From: Caballeronia choica
GTDB taxonomy: Bacteria; Pseudomonadota; Gammaproteobacteria; Burkholderiales; Burkholderiaceae
Length of the DNA stretch: 64,000 nucleotides
Reading direction: 5' to 3'
Assembly (NCBI RefSeq): GCF_001544535.1
Contig: NZ_FCON02000027.1
Coordinates: forward strand, 1-64,000
Shown: piece by piece, positions 53,113 to 61,515 of the stretch
Layout of the letters: each line of letters opens with the position of its first letter
Numbering within the stretch: position 1 is the stretch's first letter
Made by a program: the position numbers and the translations under genes
Notes under the pieces: generated by a model
The model's input: only the letters and a program-made list of their open reading frames with translations
Told to the model about the DNA's origin: nothing
Databases searched by the model: none

Positions 53113-53427
53113 CTAGCGCTCACCAGTGAACGCGCTTACTATCCTGCTCGTCCAGACACTCAGGCCCGTGTGAAGCGCACTTTGGAGCGCGGTCTGCAGT
53201 GCCCGACGTGGCCCCAAAACGACCGCCCCGACAAGAAGAACCGCGATCAACGCCGCATTCGGCGTTCTTAACACCCACGGCCCGGCGTCAGCCCCGACGC
53301 GCGGCTTTGGAATCACACGCACGGCATAAGTCGGCTTGCGCCGGGACAGCAATTCACTGCGTGTCGCCGCCATGCGCGTCAGGACGACCGCCTGGGCCTC
53401 GACGTGCCCGCGATTTTCACGGCTCAT
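53113..53427 (-). CDS. YqjK-like small membrane-associated protein
   Basis: This 104-residue protein has a charged N-terminal helix (VEAQAVVLTRMAATRSELLS) followed by a hydrophobic segment (NAALIAVLLVGAVVLG) near residue 65. It overlaps the YqjE-like gene by 4 bp. Its position after YqjD- and YqjE-like genes and its profile match YqjK of enterobacteria; similarity is by pattern only. Confidence 0.62.
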   Translation of the reverse strand: MSRENRGHVEAQAVVLTRMAATRSELLSRRKPTYAVRVIPKPRVGADAGPWVLRTPNAALIAVLLVGAVVLGPRRALQTALQSALHTGLSVWTSRIVSAFTGER

Positions 53428-53798
53428 TTGCTTGCCTCCTTGATCGCCTGCAAATCACGTTCTATTTCGGTTCGCAGGGTCTGGAAGGGCTCGGCGGCGC
53501 GGCGGGAGCGCATGACAATTGCCGCGATCAGCGTCACGAGAAGCCATGCGCCCGCCACGCCCCATGCAACCTGAAGAAAATATGGCGTGCCCGCCGCGGT
53601 CGCGATGATGGCGATGCAAAGAAAGGAGAGCGTGAACAGCGCGCCAATTGCCAGCGCCACCAGCGCGACCACTTCGCCGAGCACGCGCGCCTTCGTCTCG
53701 GCTAGTTCGATCCTGAACAACTCGCCGTAGTCGGACACGCGTCGCGCACAAAATCGACCGACGCTGCGCCACGTTGCAATCTTCGATTGAACCGTCAT
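53424..53798 (-). CDS. YqjE-like phage-holin-family membrane protein
   Basis: This 124-residue protein has two membrane helices (about 42-66 and 72-93), flanked by an amphipathic N-terminal helix (GELFRIELAETKARVLGEVV) and a charged C-terminal tail. This is the YqjE/DUF1469 layout. The family is annotated as holin superfamily but acts in envelope stress rather than lysis. It sits in a conserved YqjD-YqjE-YqjK order, and its stop overlaps the next gene's start. Confidence 0.82.
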   Translation of the reverse strand: MTVQSKIATWRSVGRFCARRVSDYGELFRIELAETKARVLGEVVALVALAIGALFTLSFLCIAIIATAAGTPYFLQVAWGVAGAWLLVTLIAAIVMRSRRAAEPFQTLRTEIERDLQAIKEASK

Positions 53799-53858
53799 GA
53801 TTCGACCTCTCTTCCTGACTCCAGCCTTTCGACCTGGCCCGCGCGGCGGCTAGGATGC

Positions 53859-54170
53859 TCAGCAGGTCGTGCGATTGGGCGGGCCCGGTCGGCGGGCAGG
53901 GCGATCATACGAACGTTCGCCGGCGCTCGACCAAGCCACGCCGATCAGAAAGCCAACCAACGCGGCGATACCCACCGCGGCAAGCGGGCTTTCGACGGCC
54001 TGGTCACGCAAGACGCTCGCGGCGTCCGCGTAAAGCTTCTGTGCTTTCCCGCTCAGATCACGCACCTCCCCGGAAAGCTGGGTCGACGCCTCTTCCAGCA
54101 CATCGCCGACGGCTTGCTGGACCTTGCCCGTCGCATCCTCGACGGCACCCTGCATCTTGTTCGTGTCCAT
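53859..54170 (-). CDS. YqjD/ElaB-CsbD-like membrane-anchored stress protein
   Basis: The 103-residue protein, from the ATG at 54170 behind AAAGGAG, has an N-terminal CsbD-like segment (MDTNKMQGAVEDATGKVQQA) and a helical linker. A C-terminal membrane helix with glycine-zipper character (PLAAVGIAALVGFLIGVAW) is followed by a basic tail. YqjD-family proteins anchor ribosomes to the membrane in stationary phase. It is the first gene of the three-gene envelope operon. Confidence 0.82.
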   Translation of the reverse strand: MDTNKMQGAVEDATGKVQQAVGDVLEEASTQLSGEVRDLSGKAQKLYADAASVLRDQAVESPLAAVGIAALVGFLIGVAWSSAGERSYDRPARRPGPPNRTTC

Positions 54171-54403
54171 CTCAGTTTCTCCTTTGGAAGCCAACTTGAT
54201 GGCAATGCGCAGGCGCCGTGCCTGCAACGGCCGCGTGATCTTTTTCTGAATGAGTGAGTTGTATTTGCTGCGCGTGTCGGGCGAGCAAGAAGCGTGTGCA
54301 GTGTTCGAGATGCGCGGCCCCGTGACTGCCCACGACGGCGCGCCGAGGGTCTGCGAGCGGCGTGCTTTCAGTGTGCCAAGCCACGCGCATCGGTTCGCTT
54401 CGT

Positions 54404-54520
54404 TCATTTGCCGCTGTGCGCAGGTGCCGAACGCGCCATCTTTTCGTGACGCAGGGCGGTGAGTGTGGCCTGCCGGTCGTCCGGCTGCGGAAGTCCGCAA
54501 GTTTGTTTTGGTTTTGCCAT
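54404..54520 (-). pseudogene. Possible remnant of a DUF2252 protein N-terminus
   Basis: A 38-residue open frame (MAKPKQTCGLPQPDDRQATL, then TALRHEKMARSAPAHSGK) resembles the first residues of DUF2252 proteins, in which KMARS continues into a conserved segment. Here it stops. Whether it is a decayed gene or a chance frame needs a database search. It lies in the 503-bp gap (54171-54673) between the YqjD-like gene and the DUF2934 gene; the rest of that gap shows no supported gene. Confidence 0.3.
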
Positions 54521-54673
54521 CGGTGCGGGTTTCCGTGAATACGCGAGGTGTTGGGCATGCAGAGATCTTCGGCCTATGCTGGTAAAGCCGAACGGCTGCG
54601 ACGCTCTGCTCGCACAGCAAATCGTGTGCCGGAGGCGACGCGCAATGTGATTTACCGATAGCCTGGAGGTCGC

Positions 54674-54838
54674 TTGGAAGCACAGACGCTGGAGCAGCGG
54701 ATTCGAATACGAGCCTATGAACTTTGGCAACAGGACGGCAGCATGGAAGGATGCGCCGACGAGTACTGGCAGCAAGCGCGGGAGATGGTCGAACGTGAGC
54801 TTCGCGAGGAACAGGCGAAGCAACCACCGATCGAGTGA
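54674..54838 (+). CDS. DUF2934 family small protein (TTG start)
   Basis: The 54-residue protein starts at a TTG behind a strong GGAGG; an in-frame stop lies 15 bp upstream, so no longer start is possible. The family pattern is RIRIRAYELWQQDGSMEGCA followed by a Trp-containing helix (DEYWQQAREMVERELREEQA). It is soluble and helical. Function unknown. It falls below common ORF cut-offs. Confidence 0.72.
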   Translation: MEAQTLEQRIRIRAYELWQQDGSMEGCADEYWQQAREMVERELREEQAKQPPIE

Positions 54839-55023
54839 AGTGGGCCGTCGGGCCTTCGCTGTGATGAGGGTCGACGGCTCGGCACATCGCCATTGCGTGA
54901 CCATCCGCCGGGCTTGCTGGTGCCGACGGAGGACGCCGATAGGGCGCTCGCGCTCTTCGAGAACGACGTGCGACGACAGCCGGCTATATCAGTGGAAAGG
55001 AAGCACAAGAATGGGAGTGCCCT

Positions 55024-55224
55024 TCAATCCGTCAATTGAATTGCACTGCGGCGTGCGTGCCGCGCTGCGCCCTCCGCCTTGATGACTTCGCCTGCCGATT
55101 GCGCCAGGATGGCATCGGCCCACGCCTGCGGATCCTGCTGCGTAATCTCCCCTACGCGGAGGAGCTTGGCGTAGGTTGCGTCGCTGATCGTAATTTGCGC
55201 CACGATAGTTTTAGTGTGCGTCAT
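55024..55224 (-). CDS. Small protein of unknown function (66 aa)
   Basis: The 66-residue protein begins MTHTKTIVAQITISDATYAK, behind a GGGGAGACC ribosome site, and continues with a predicted helix (DPQAWADAILAQSAGEVIKA). It is soluble with no signal. I do not recognise the family. The 3' end overlaps nothing; it lies between the DUF2934 and esterase genes. Confidence 0.6.
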   Translation of the reverse strand: MTHTKTIVAQITISDATYAKLLRVGEITQQDPQAWADAILAQSAGEVIKAEGAARHARRSAIQLTD

Positions 55225-55369
55225 GGTCTCCCCTTGTTTGGTAGAAGGCGGCTGAGTTGGTTATGGAAAACCCAGCGGCTGGTCGCCACTTTATCTGGAG
55301 CGCGTTGAGTTTCCGTTTGCGAGACCACTAAAACAGCAGACCTTCTTCGCCGATTGTCGAATCGCATCT

Positions 55370-56212
55370 TTAATGCGCGTCGATGAAGGCGGTGACGTCG
55401 GCCAGAACCGGTGAGTCCGTATTCGGCGCGGCCGAAAACGACTTGAAGATCGTATCGTGGTCGTAGCCCGGATATTTTTTCAGTTCTACGGCATCGTGAT
55501 GCGCGCGCAGCGCATCTGCGAAACGATCGCTGTTATGCGGATCGACATCGGTATCCGCGGTGCCTGCGGCGAGCAACATCGGCGGCTCGTTTCCGGTGAC
55601 GAGTGCGATGGGCAGCGCCCGCTGGCGCAGCGGCGCCGGAAAGATCTGGTCCATATAAGGGTCGCTCGTCGGGATCGCGGCATATGGACCCGCGAGTCCG
55701 ATCATCCCGGCGAGCGAGGTATTCGATATGCCCTGTGCGGCCAGATAGCGCGGATCGGTCGCGAGCATCGCTGCCATGTGCGCGCCGGAAGAATGTCCCA
55801 TCACGAAAATGCGTCCGGGGTCGCCGCCAAATTCGCGCACGTGATCGCGTGTCCAGCGCACGGCGGCGGCGGGGTCGTCGAGAAAGCCAGGGAAGACGGT
55901 CTCCGGATAGATGCGATAGTCCGCCGCGATCGTAACGATGCCTCGCGCGGCGAGTGCTTGCGCGACGCCGCGCGAATCCGAGCGATGACCGCTTTGCCAG
56001 GCTCCGCCGTAGAAATACACGACGACGGGATAGTTCGTGCGGGTCCTGGGTTCGGGCGCATATATGTCGAGCCGCTGGCGGGGCCCCTTGCCATAGGCAA
56101 TGCCGCCCGGTTCGTCGTGCTCGCGCGCCCGGGACGCGATTACGCCGGCCGCGCCGACTGCACATGCGGCCAGTGACAGTGAAATGAATCTTCGTCTCGC
56201 CATTACACGCAT
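55370..56212 (-). CDS. Exported alpha/beta hydrolase (carboxylesterase)
   Basis: This 280-residue protein has an N-terminal signal with a basic Arg run (ARRRFISLSLAACAVGAAG). The oxyanion region is VVVYFYGGAWQSG near residue 68, the nucleophile elbow GHSSGAH near 147, Asp in AGTADTDVD near 222 and His in YPGYDHDTIF near 257. Substrate unknown; short-chain esters are typical. The start may be the ATG at 56203 instead. The twin-Arg-like start makes Tat export possible, but the motif is incomplete. Confidence 0.85.
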   Translation of the reverse strand: MRVMARRRFISLSLAACAVGAAGVIASRAREHDEPGGIAYGKGPRQRLDIYAPEPRTRTNYPVVVYFYGGAWQSGHRSDSRGVAQALAARGIVTIAADYRIYPETVFPGFLDDPAAAVRWTRDHVREFGGDPGRIFVMGHSSGAHMAAMLATDPRYLAAQGISNTSLAGMIGLAGPYAAIPTSDPYMDQIFPAPLRQRALPIALVTGNEPPMLLAAGTADTDVDPHNSDRFADALRAHHDAVELKKYPGYDHDTIFKSFSAAPNTDSPVLADVTAFIDAH

Positions 56213-56561
56213 GTTGCTGTCGACTCGCGGTTGTTATCGGAAAGGAACGGCTGCCGCGAGCTCGTGAGTGACGCATCGTCGAGGGGATGGCGCACGGCTG
56301 CGCGATTGTCCTCAGGCGCCTCGCGCCTGAGCGACGCAAATGCGCAAGCCAACGCGCCGTCGTTCATTGATGGCGCATCAGGTACACAAGGCACTTGTGT
56401 CGACAAGTGATGGCGAGCCGTCAGCCGGCTCGATCTGGAGGAGGTCGACCTGCTTCTTCCTTATTAAACGACGTCTGAAAATGGCTGTACGTGCGGAAGA
56501 CATCGTTCAGAACAGTGAAGTCAGCGGCCGTGTGACGGGGTTGGCCGAAGTGGGCGGAGCT
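56213..56561. other. Intergenic region
   Basis: 349 bp between the esterase and SHOCT protein genes, both leftward. A short rightward frame at about 56480-56567 has no support. It presumably holds the esterase promoter. Confidence 0.45.
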
Positions 56562-57422
56562 TCATAAACGACTCAGCAGTTCCGCCTTCTTTGCGGCGAA
56601 CTCCTCATCGCTGAGAATCCCCTTTGCGTGCAGTTGCGCGAGCTTCTCTATGGTGGCGAACACGTCTGCCTCGCGGACGAGCGACTGAGTGCTGACGGGC
56701 TGCTCCTCCACGGGCGGCGACGCTTGCTGCGGAACCCCACCGACCGACACAACCGGAAGACTGGCGATAGCAACCAGGCCGTGCTGGCTCGCAAAGGTGA
56801 GGGATGCGTCGCGGGATTGCTGCTGCGAGAACCCACTGATCTGATGATCGAGCGTGTCGTAAACCGTCACTGTGCGATTCACTTCGATGGCTAGCCGCCG
56901 GGCCTGTGCGAAGAAGGCATAGCGGACGTCGTTCTGCGCGCCGGTGCTGTTGGGCCACCCCAGATCTTCGGGCCACCAGTCGCCAGAGCTGCCGCGAGCG
57001 GCCGGAACAAACAGGCTCACCGGTCCCACGGGTCCGGCTGCATCTTGCTGCTGGTTGCTGTAACCAGCGCCCTGTTGGTGTTGCACGCCACTGCCGTTGC
57101 CTTGGCGCTGAAAACCCTGGCTCTGCGACTGGAAGCTGCCGCTGCGAATGAGGTCCGGCTGGTTTGCGATCAGGCGCGAAAGCTCGGAACAGAGCCCCTG
57201 AACCCGGCCCTTCAGGTAGTCGTTGAACATGTCGGAGACCATGGTCATTCCCCCAAGCATCCACTGACCGGAGCCACCAAATTCGGGGTGCGAGAACTGG
57301 GCCATACTGCCGTTGCCGCGAATCACGGATTCCAGCATGCTCATCACGGCATCCGTGCTGAACCCGTGCCGCTGGGCGGCTTCTTCGATCAATTGCTGGC
57401 CGGCGGGGGTGAGATTTCGCAT
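56562..57422 (-). CDS. SHOCT-domain protein
   Basis: The 286-residue protein ends in a SHOCT module (TIEKLAQLHAKGILSDEEFA plus AKKAELLSRL), a short motif often found at the C-terminus of membrane-associated or oligomerising proteins. The N-terminal part (LTPAGQQLIEEAAQRHGFST) resembles a short helical domain, and the middle is Gln- and Ser-rich with low complexity (about 98-135). No membrane segment is evident. Function unknown. Confidence 0.74.
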   Translation of the reverse strand: MRNLTPAGQQLIEEAAQRHGFSTDAVMSMLESVIRGNGSMAQFSHPEFGGSGQWMLGGMTMVSDMFNDYLKGRVQGLCSELSRLIANQPDLIRSGSFQSQSQGFQRQGNGSGVQHQQGAGYSNQQQDAAGPVGPVSLFVPAARGSSGDWWPEDLGWPNSTGAQNDVRYAFFAQARRLAIEVNRTVTVYDTLDHQISGFSQQQSRDASLTFASQHGLVAIASLPVVSVGGVPQQASPPVEEQPVSTQSLVREADVFATIEKLAQLHAKGILSDEEFAAKKAELLSRL

Positions 57423-57575
57423 GTTGATTCACTCATGGTTTATTCCGGCATCGGGTTTTATAGACGCGCAGCGTCGCCCGCATTATCCAATCCCACATTA
57501 CCTGATTCGCGACCCTCGGTGAATCGCATATTTTTGAAAACCAGCAATCGGGAAACCGCGGTCGCACTCGACATT

Positions 57576-57983
57576 TCAAGGTGAACTGGGAATGGCAAGT
57601 TCACTTGCAGGCAGTTGCCGGTCGAGACCGGCCGCCACTCGCCATTCTTCAAGCACTGACTCAAGCAACTCGAACGTGATGGGCTTTCGCACATAGCCAT
57701 CGAACGATGGAAAATCGTGATCGCTCAAATCGGCGCGACCGGTCACGGCGATCATATACGCGTCCTGCGATGGACCTTCCATTCGCAGCCCGTTGCAGAC
57801 GTGCCGGCCGTCGCCGTCGGGCAGTTCAACGTCGGCCAGGATCACGTCGAATGGGCGGCTGCTCGCAAGCTTCCTGGCGGACTCGCAGTCGTGTGCAACG
57901 GTTGCTTCGTGGCCCATCCGAAGCAGGAGCGCCGCTATTCCGCTGGCGAAATCGTCATCGTCGTCCAACACCAGGATCTGCAT
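57576..57983 (-). CDS. Single-domain response regulator (orphan)
   Basis: The 135-residue receiver domain starts at 57983 behind GGGAG. Conserved features are the acidic pocket LVLDDDDDF (residues 4-12), the phosphoacceptor region VILADVELPDGDG, the Thr in AVTGRAD, and the Lys in VRKPI. There is no output domain, so it may act by protein contact. No histidine kinase gene lies nearby in the window. Confidence 0.84.
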   Translation of the reverse strand: MQILVLDDDDDFASGIAALLLRMGHEATVAHDCESARKLASSRPFDVILADVELPDGDGRHVCNGLRMEGPSQDAYMIAVTGRADLSDHDFPSFDGYVRKPITFELLESVLEEWRVAAGLDRQLPASELAIPSSP

Positions 57984-58259
57984 AACGGCTCCCGACCGGC
58001 TGTTGCCCGAGCGTCTACACCGCTCGCCCAAGACGAGAAGCAAGGATGATGCCAACCGCGCACCGTCTTGTCGTGGCCCACGCGACGGTCGCCGGCAGTC
58101 CGTGAGGAACGCATCGCGGCTGTATCATCTTCACATCGGGGACGAATGTGCACGAGCTACGGAGCAGACAGCGGTCTGCTCTGACGTCTTCGGCCCCATT
58201 CCGGTGCCGGATGTCGACTACGAGCACCGCACCTTACTCATGTCGGAATCGTGAGAAGG

Positions 58260-58754
58260 TTAATGGCCTGCGTCCATCAGGTCTTCTTGCGCCCGCCGGA
58301 AGACTGCGAACGGCACATTTGGCACGTCCTCGGCGATGCGATCCAATTCGTCGCGAACCGACCTCAGATAGTGGCCGTCACGCGCGTCAGCGTCTCCAGC
58401 GTAGATCGCCTCGAGCTTGCGTCGAACTGCGCCATATCGCGCGCCGGCCGCGCGATGTTGCTCGGCGCGCTCCGCGTAACGCAAAAAGGTTTGCAGCGCG
58501 GCGAGCACGGCGGCCACGACGCTTGTCATGCCGACGATCAGCCTCAGCGCAGACGACACGGCTGTCGTCACCAGCGAGAGAAAGGCGGACGTTCCGATCA
58601 GCGAGGTGATTCCAATGACCGACACCCCCAACCAACGGCCACGTCGGTTCAACCGGTCAGCCATGTCGTAGTGGCTCGCCTGCGACTCGCGCGCGCGTCG
58701 AATCCACTTCAATAGCAATTCTTCTTCGTCGATGGGTGGGTCGTAGACAGTCAA
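58260..58754 (-). CDS. SLATT-domain membrane protein
   Basis: The 164-residue protein has a cytoplasmic helix (LLLKWIRRARESQASHYDMA) and two membrane helices (about 42-64 and 68-86). It also has a C-terminal helical part (YAERAEQHRAAGARYGAVRR), the layout of the SLATT/DUF4231 family. Many SLATT proteins are effectors predicted to form pores when triggered by nucleotide signals. No SLOG or nucleotidyltransferase partner is visible here. It is monocistronic. Confidence 0.7.
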   Translation of the reverse strand: MTVYDPPIDEEELLLKWIRRARESQASHYDMADRLNRRGRWLGVSVIGITSLIGTSAFLSLVTTAVSSALRLIVGMTSVVAAVLAALQTFLRYAERAEQHRAAGARYGAVRRKLEAIYAGDADARDGHYLRSVRDELDRIAEDVPNVPFAVFRRAQEDLMDAGH

Positions 58755-59358
58755 TTGCTTCTTACCTCGGTTCTGAAGATGCTCGTTTGGCCATGCCGTT
58801 CAATCAAAGTTGCGGCTCGCGACGGCGATTCAAGGTTGAGCGGTAGCCGCCGGACAAATGGACCCATCAGCAAATCGATGGCAGTAAGAGTTTCGGTCCG
58901 CGCAGATGGACTGTTCCCTAACGCACACTTTGAGTCGGTAAGATTGTATTGTGTTTTTGCATCGCGGAAGCTTTCCAGTAGTTTTTGCCTTGGCCCCTAA
59001 AGCCTCCCCTTTTGTCTGAGCCTATCGAGAGGAGCGAATTAATTGTCTAAAGTAAAAAGGTTTCGATCAATTAAGTCTCTTCGACCATAATTCACGGTAA
59101 TTTTAATAAATAAACTCGACCATTTACCTTTCAGATTTCGGCCTTCTATTGTCATAGTCAAATCAAATCAAGGAACTCGATCGGTATATTGTTTCTTGTT
59201 GAACTTTATCTGCTTCGCCTTCATCTTGGGCTGCGATTCAACCCCGCCGCCTTCACGAATCCATTGTCCACATCAGGTGTGATTTCGCACTTGGTGCGGG
59301 TGCGCGTGAGACCGTAGCTCCGATCCCTACCAATACAAAACTCTTGAGGAGAATTCGT
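58755..59358. other. AT-rich intergenic region upstream of the peroxidase
   Basis: About 600 bp with no gene and much lower GC than the rest of the window, strongest at 59040-59200. It separates the leftward SLATT gene from the peroxidase. It should carry the peroxidase promoter and may be a site for a silencing nucleoid protein. Confidence 0.6.
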
Positions 59359-61044
59359 TTGCGAACCAATAATCGCTTGGCTACGGTTTATTTAGTCATA
59401 CTAATTACAATCGTGGAAATGCCATTACAGGCCCTGGCTGATCGTCATGCATCTCCCGCGGTCCCGCCAATTACGCTTTTGAAGGCGTTCCGGCCGATCG
59501 GAGGTGCAGGGAACAATCTCGACCACCCCGACTTCAACGCCACGCCCGGCAGCCCCGAGCTCAGCCTGGCACCGTTGAACTTCGCATCGGGCGGGGCCAA
59601 CGCCCTCGTAGACGGCCCCAATCCCCGGACCATCTCAAGCGTTATCACCGGCGGGACGGGCGCGAAAGGGCAAGACGGCCAGGTTGCCGATCCGGCGGCC
59701 TCCGCGTGGCTCTATGTGTGGGGGCAGTTCGTCGACCACGATCTCGGTCTCGAAGCCACGCCGCTCACCACGGCGGCGATCAACATCACGGTCCCTGCGA
59801 ACGATCCCGACGTGAGCGCCGGCACCGTCATAGCGATGACGCGCGCGCGGCGCAATCCGGCGACCAATACGATCATCAACACTTCCGCCGGCTATCTCGA
59901 TCTGTCGCAGCTTTATGGTTCGACCCAGAAAGTGGCCGACAGCTTGCGCAATGCCGACGGCACCATGCAAGCATCGCAGGATGGAAAGTCGCTGGCCATC
60001 GTCGGCGGCGTCTTCGTGTCTGGCGATCCGCGTGTGATGGAGAACCCCGAACTCACCGCCACCACCACGCTTTTCATGCGCGAGCACAATAACTGGGTGG
60101 GCCAGCTCAAAACCCAGCACCCCGACTGGACCGGCGACCAGCTTTACAACATGGCGCGGGCGATTACCACCGCCGAGTACGAGAACATCGTGTACGCCGA
60201 ATATCTGCCCGTTTTGATCGGCCACGCACTCGGAAGCTATCAAGGGTACGACTCGTCCCAAAGCGCACAGGTCTCGCAGGAATTCAGCACCGCCGCGTTT
60301 CGTGTCGGCCACACGCAGATCTCGGATACGCAAGAGGGAGTCGACAACTCAGGCGTCACCACCTTTAGCCAACCATTGTCGCAGGCGTTCTTCAATTCGC
60401 CCGCGCAGGACATCGCGAACGGTGTCGATCCGCTTCTGCGCTCGTTCAGCCTGGATTTCGCGCAGGCAACCGACGTGTACGTGGTCGCGACGCTACGCAA
60501 CTTGCTTGCGGCCAGCCTGGTCGGCGGCGGCGTCGATTTGATCGATCTGATCGCCATCGACGTCCAGCGCGAACGTGACGTGGGACTTGGCAGCTTGAAC
60601 CAGACGCGCGCGGCACTGAATCTTGCACCGTACAATTCATTCGCTGCGCTGACAAGCGACCCAGTGCTGCAAAAGAACCTGAAAGCCGTGTACGGGAGCA
60701 TCGATCAGGTGGACTTGTTCATTGGAGGGCTTGCGGAAGCGCACGCATCGAGCGGGGTCACCGGCCCCACGTTTCAGAAGATCATCAGCAGGCAATTTTC
60801 AGCGTTGCGCGCTGGCGACCGCTTTTTCTGGCTCAACCAGGGGTTCGATTCTGCGACGACCAGCATGATCGAGAGCACAACGTTGGCGGACATCATCGTG
60901 CGCAACACCGACACAACCGCCTTGCCGCAACATGTCTTCTTGCAGGGCGCGGCGGTGGTGCCGGACTCGCATAGCAAGCGACAAACTCCGGTTGCTCGCG
61001 GGATGAGACCCGACGCTGCGTCCGCGGTGAACCCGGCGCGTTGA
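59359..61044 (+). CDS. Animal-type haem peroxidase (exported)
   Basis: This 561-residue precursor starts at TTG 59359, placed 6 bp after a GAGGAGA ribosome site; the TTG at 59344 overlaps that site. The signal peptide ends near LQALA. The distal site motif WGQFVDHDLGLEATP holds the distal His (about 127); TTLFMREHNNW holds the catalytic Arg and Glu; AAFRVGHTQI holds the proximal His. All key residues of the myeloperoxidase-like fold are present. It may oxidise halides or phenolics in the periplasm. The C-terminal tail is short and basic. Confidence 0.88.
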   Translation: MRTNNRLATVYLVILITIVEMPLQALADRHASPAVPPITLLKAFRPIGGAGNNLDHPDFNATPGSPELSLAPLNFASGGANALVDGPNPRTISSVITGGTGAKGQDGQVADPAASAWLYVWGQFVDHDLGLEATPLTTAAINITVPANDPDVSAGTVIAMTRARRNPATNTIINTSAGYLDLSQLYGSTQKVADSLRNADGTMQASQDGKSLAIVGGVFVSGDPRVMENPELTATTTLFMREHNNWVGQLKTQHPDWTGDQLYNMARAITTAEYENIVYAEYLPVLIGHALGSYQGYDSSQSAQVSQEFSTAAFRVGHTQISDTQEGVDNSGVTTFSQPLSQAFFNSPAQDIANGVDPLLRSFSLDFAQATDVYVVATLRNLLAASLVGGGVDLIDLIAIDVQRERDVGLGSLNQTRAALNLAPYNSFAALTSDPVLQKNLKAVYGSIDQVDLFIGGLAEAHASSGVTGPTFQKIISRQFSALRAGDRFFWLNQGFDSATTSMIESTTLADIIVRNTDTTALPQHVFLQGAAVVPDSHSKRQTPVARGMRPDAASAVNPAR

Positions 61045-61515
61045 ACCCAAGCAAGTTCTGTGAGAATGTCCCGTACCGGGGCATTCTCTCGCGCGCGTTT
61101 GGATTGGCGACTCTTTTGGGCCGATGTGTCCCGATACAACCGGATGGGTCCGATGGCTGGCGAGTTTCGGTGAACGCCTGATACAGATCCCGATCAGATG
61201 GAGCGCGAGCCGGCGCATTGACCGGCTCTTGCCGCGCGGCGGCTATTTCGCATCCGCATGTAAATTTGTTGACGAGCGTGGACGCCGCTCAGACACTTTG
61301 CTTGAGGAACAGCGATCGGCGGCTAACAGTCTCGTACGACGATTTGGTCAGACTAAACGCAGGCATCACGTTCAAATCGGAAGGGCGAGCCGCCGCAGCC
61401 CTGAACCTTCATGCGACAGCTACCGAGAGGCAATCGACTCGATTGCCTGCTTCCCTCTGTCGCTTGCTTGTTTTGCATTTGGACCCTTGGATTACCCAAT
61501 CGCTAGGAGATTGAC
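61045..61515. other. Intergenic region
   Basis: 471 bp between the peroxidase and VOC protein genes. Two overlapping open frames of 98 and 131 residues (61218-61514 and 61124-61519) have no recognisable motifs or ribosome sites. I see no terminator hairpin. Confidence 0.45.

Noticed and set aside
53424-53798. Phage holin as evidence of a prophage
   Set aside because: The holin-superfamily label fits YqjE-type envelope proteins; no other phage gene is nearby.
54250-54462. 70-residue plus-strand open frame
   Set aside because: No ribosome site, no family, and its C-terminal half is Arg-rich noise; may be part of a decayed region.
54881-55030. Open frame reading GLLVPTEDADRALALFENDV
   Set aside because: Looks protein-like but has no start codon or ribosome site, and lies 5' of the 66-residue minus-strand gene's end; at best a gene remnant.
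56480-56567. 28-residue plus-strand frame MAVRAEDIVQNSE
   Set aside because: No convincing ribosome site and no family; not enough to call a gene.
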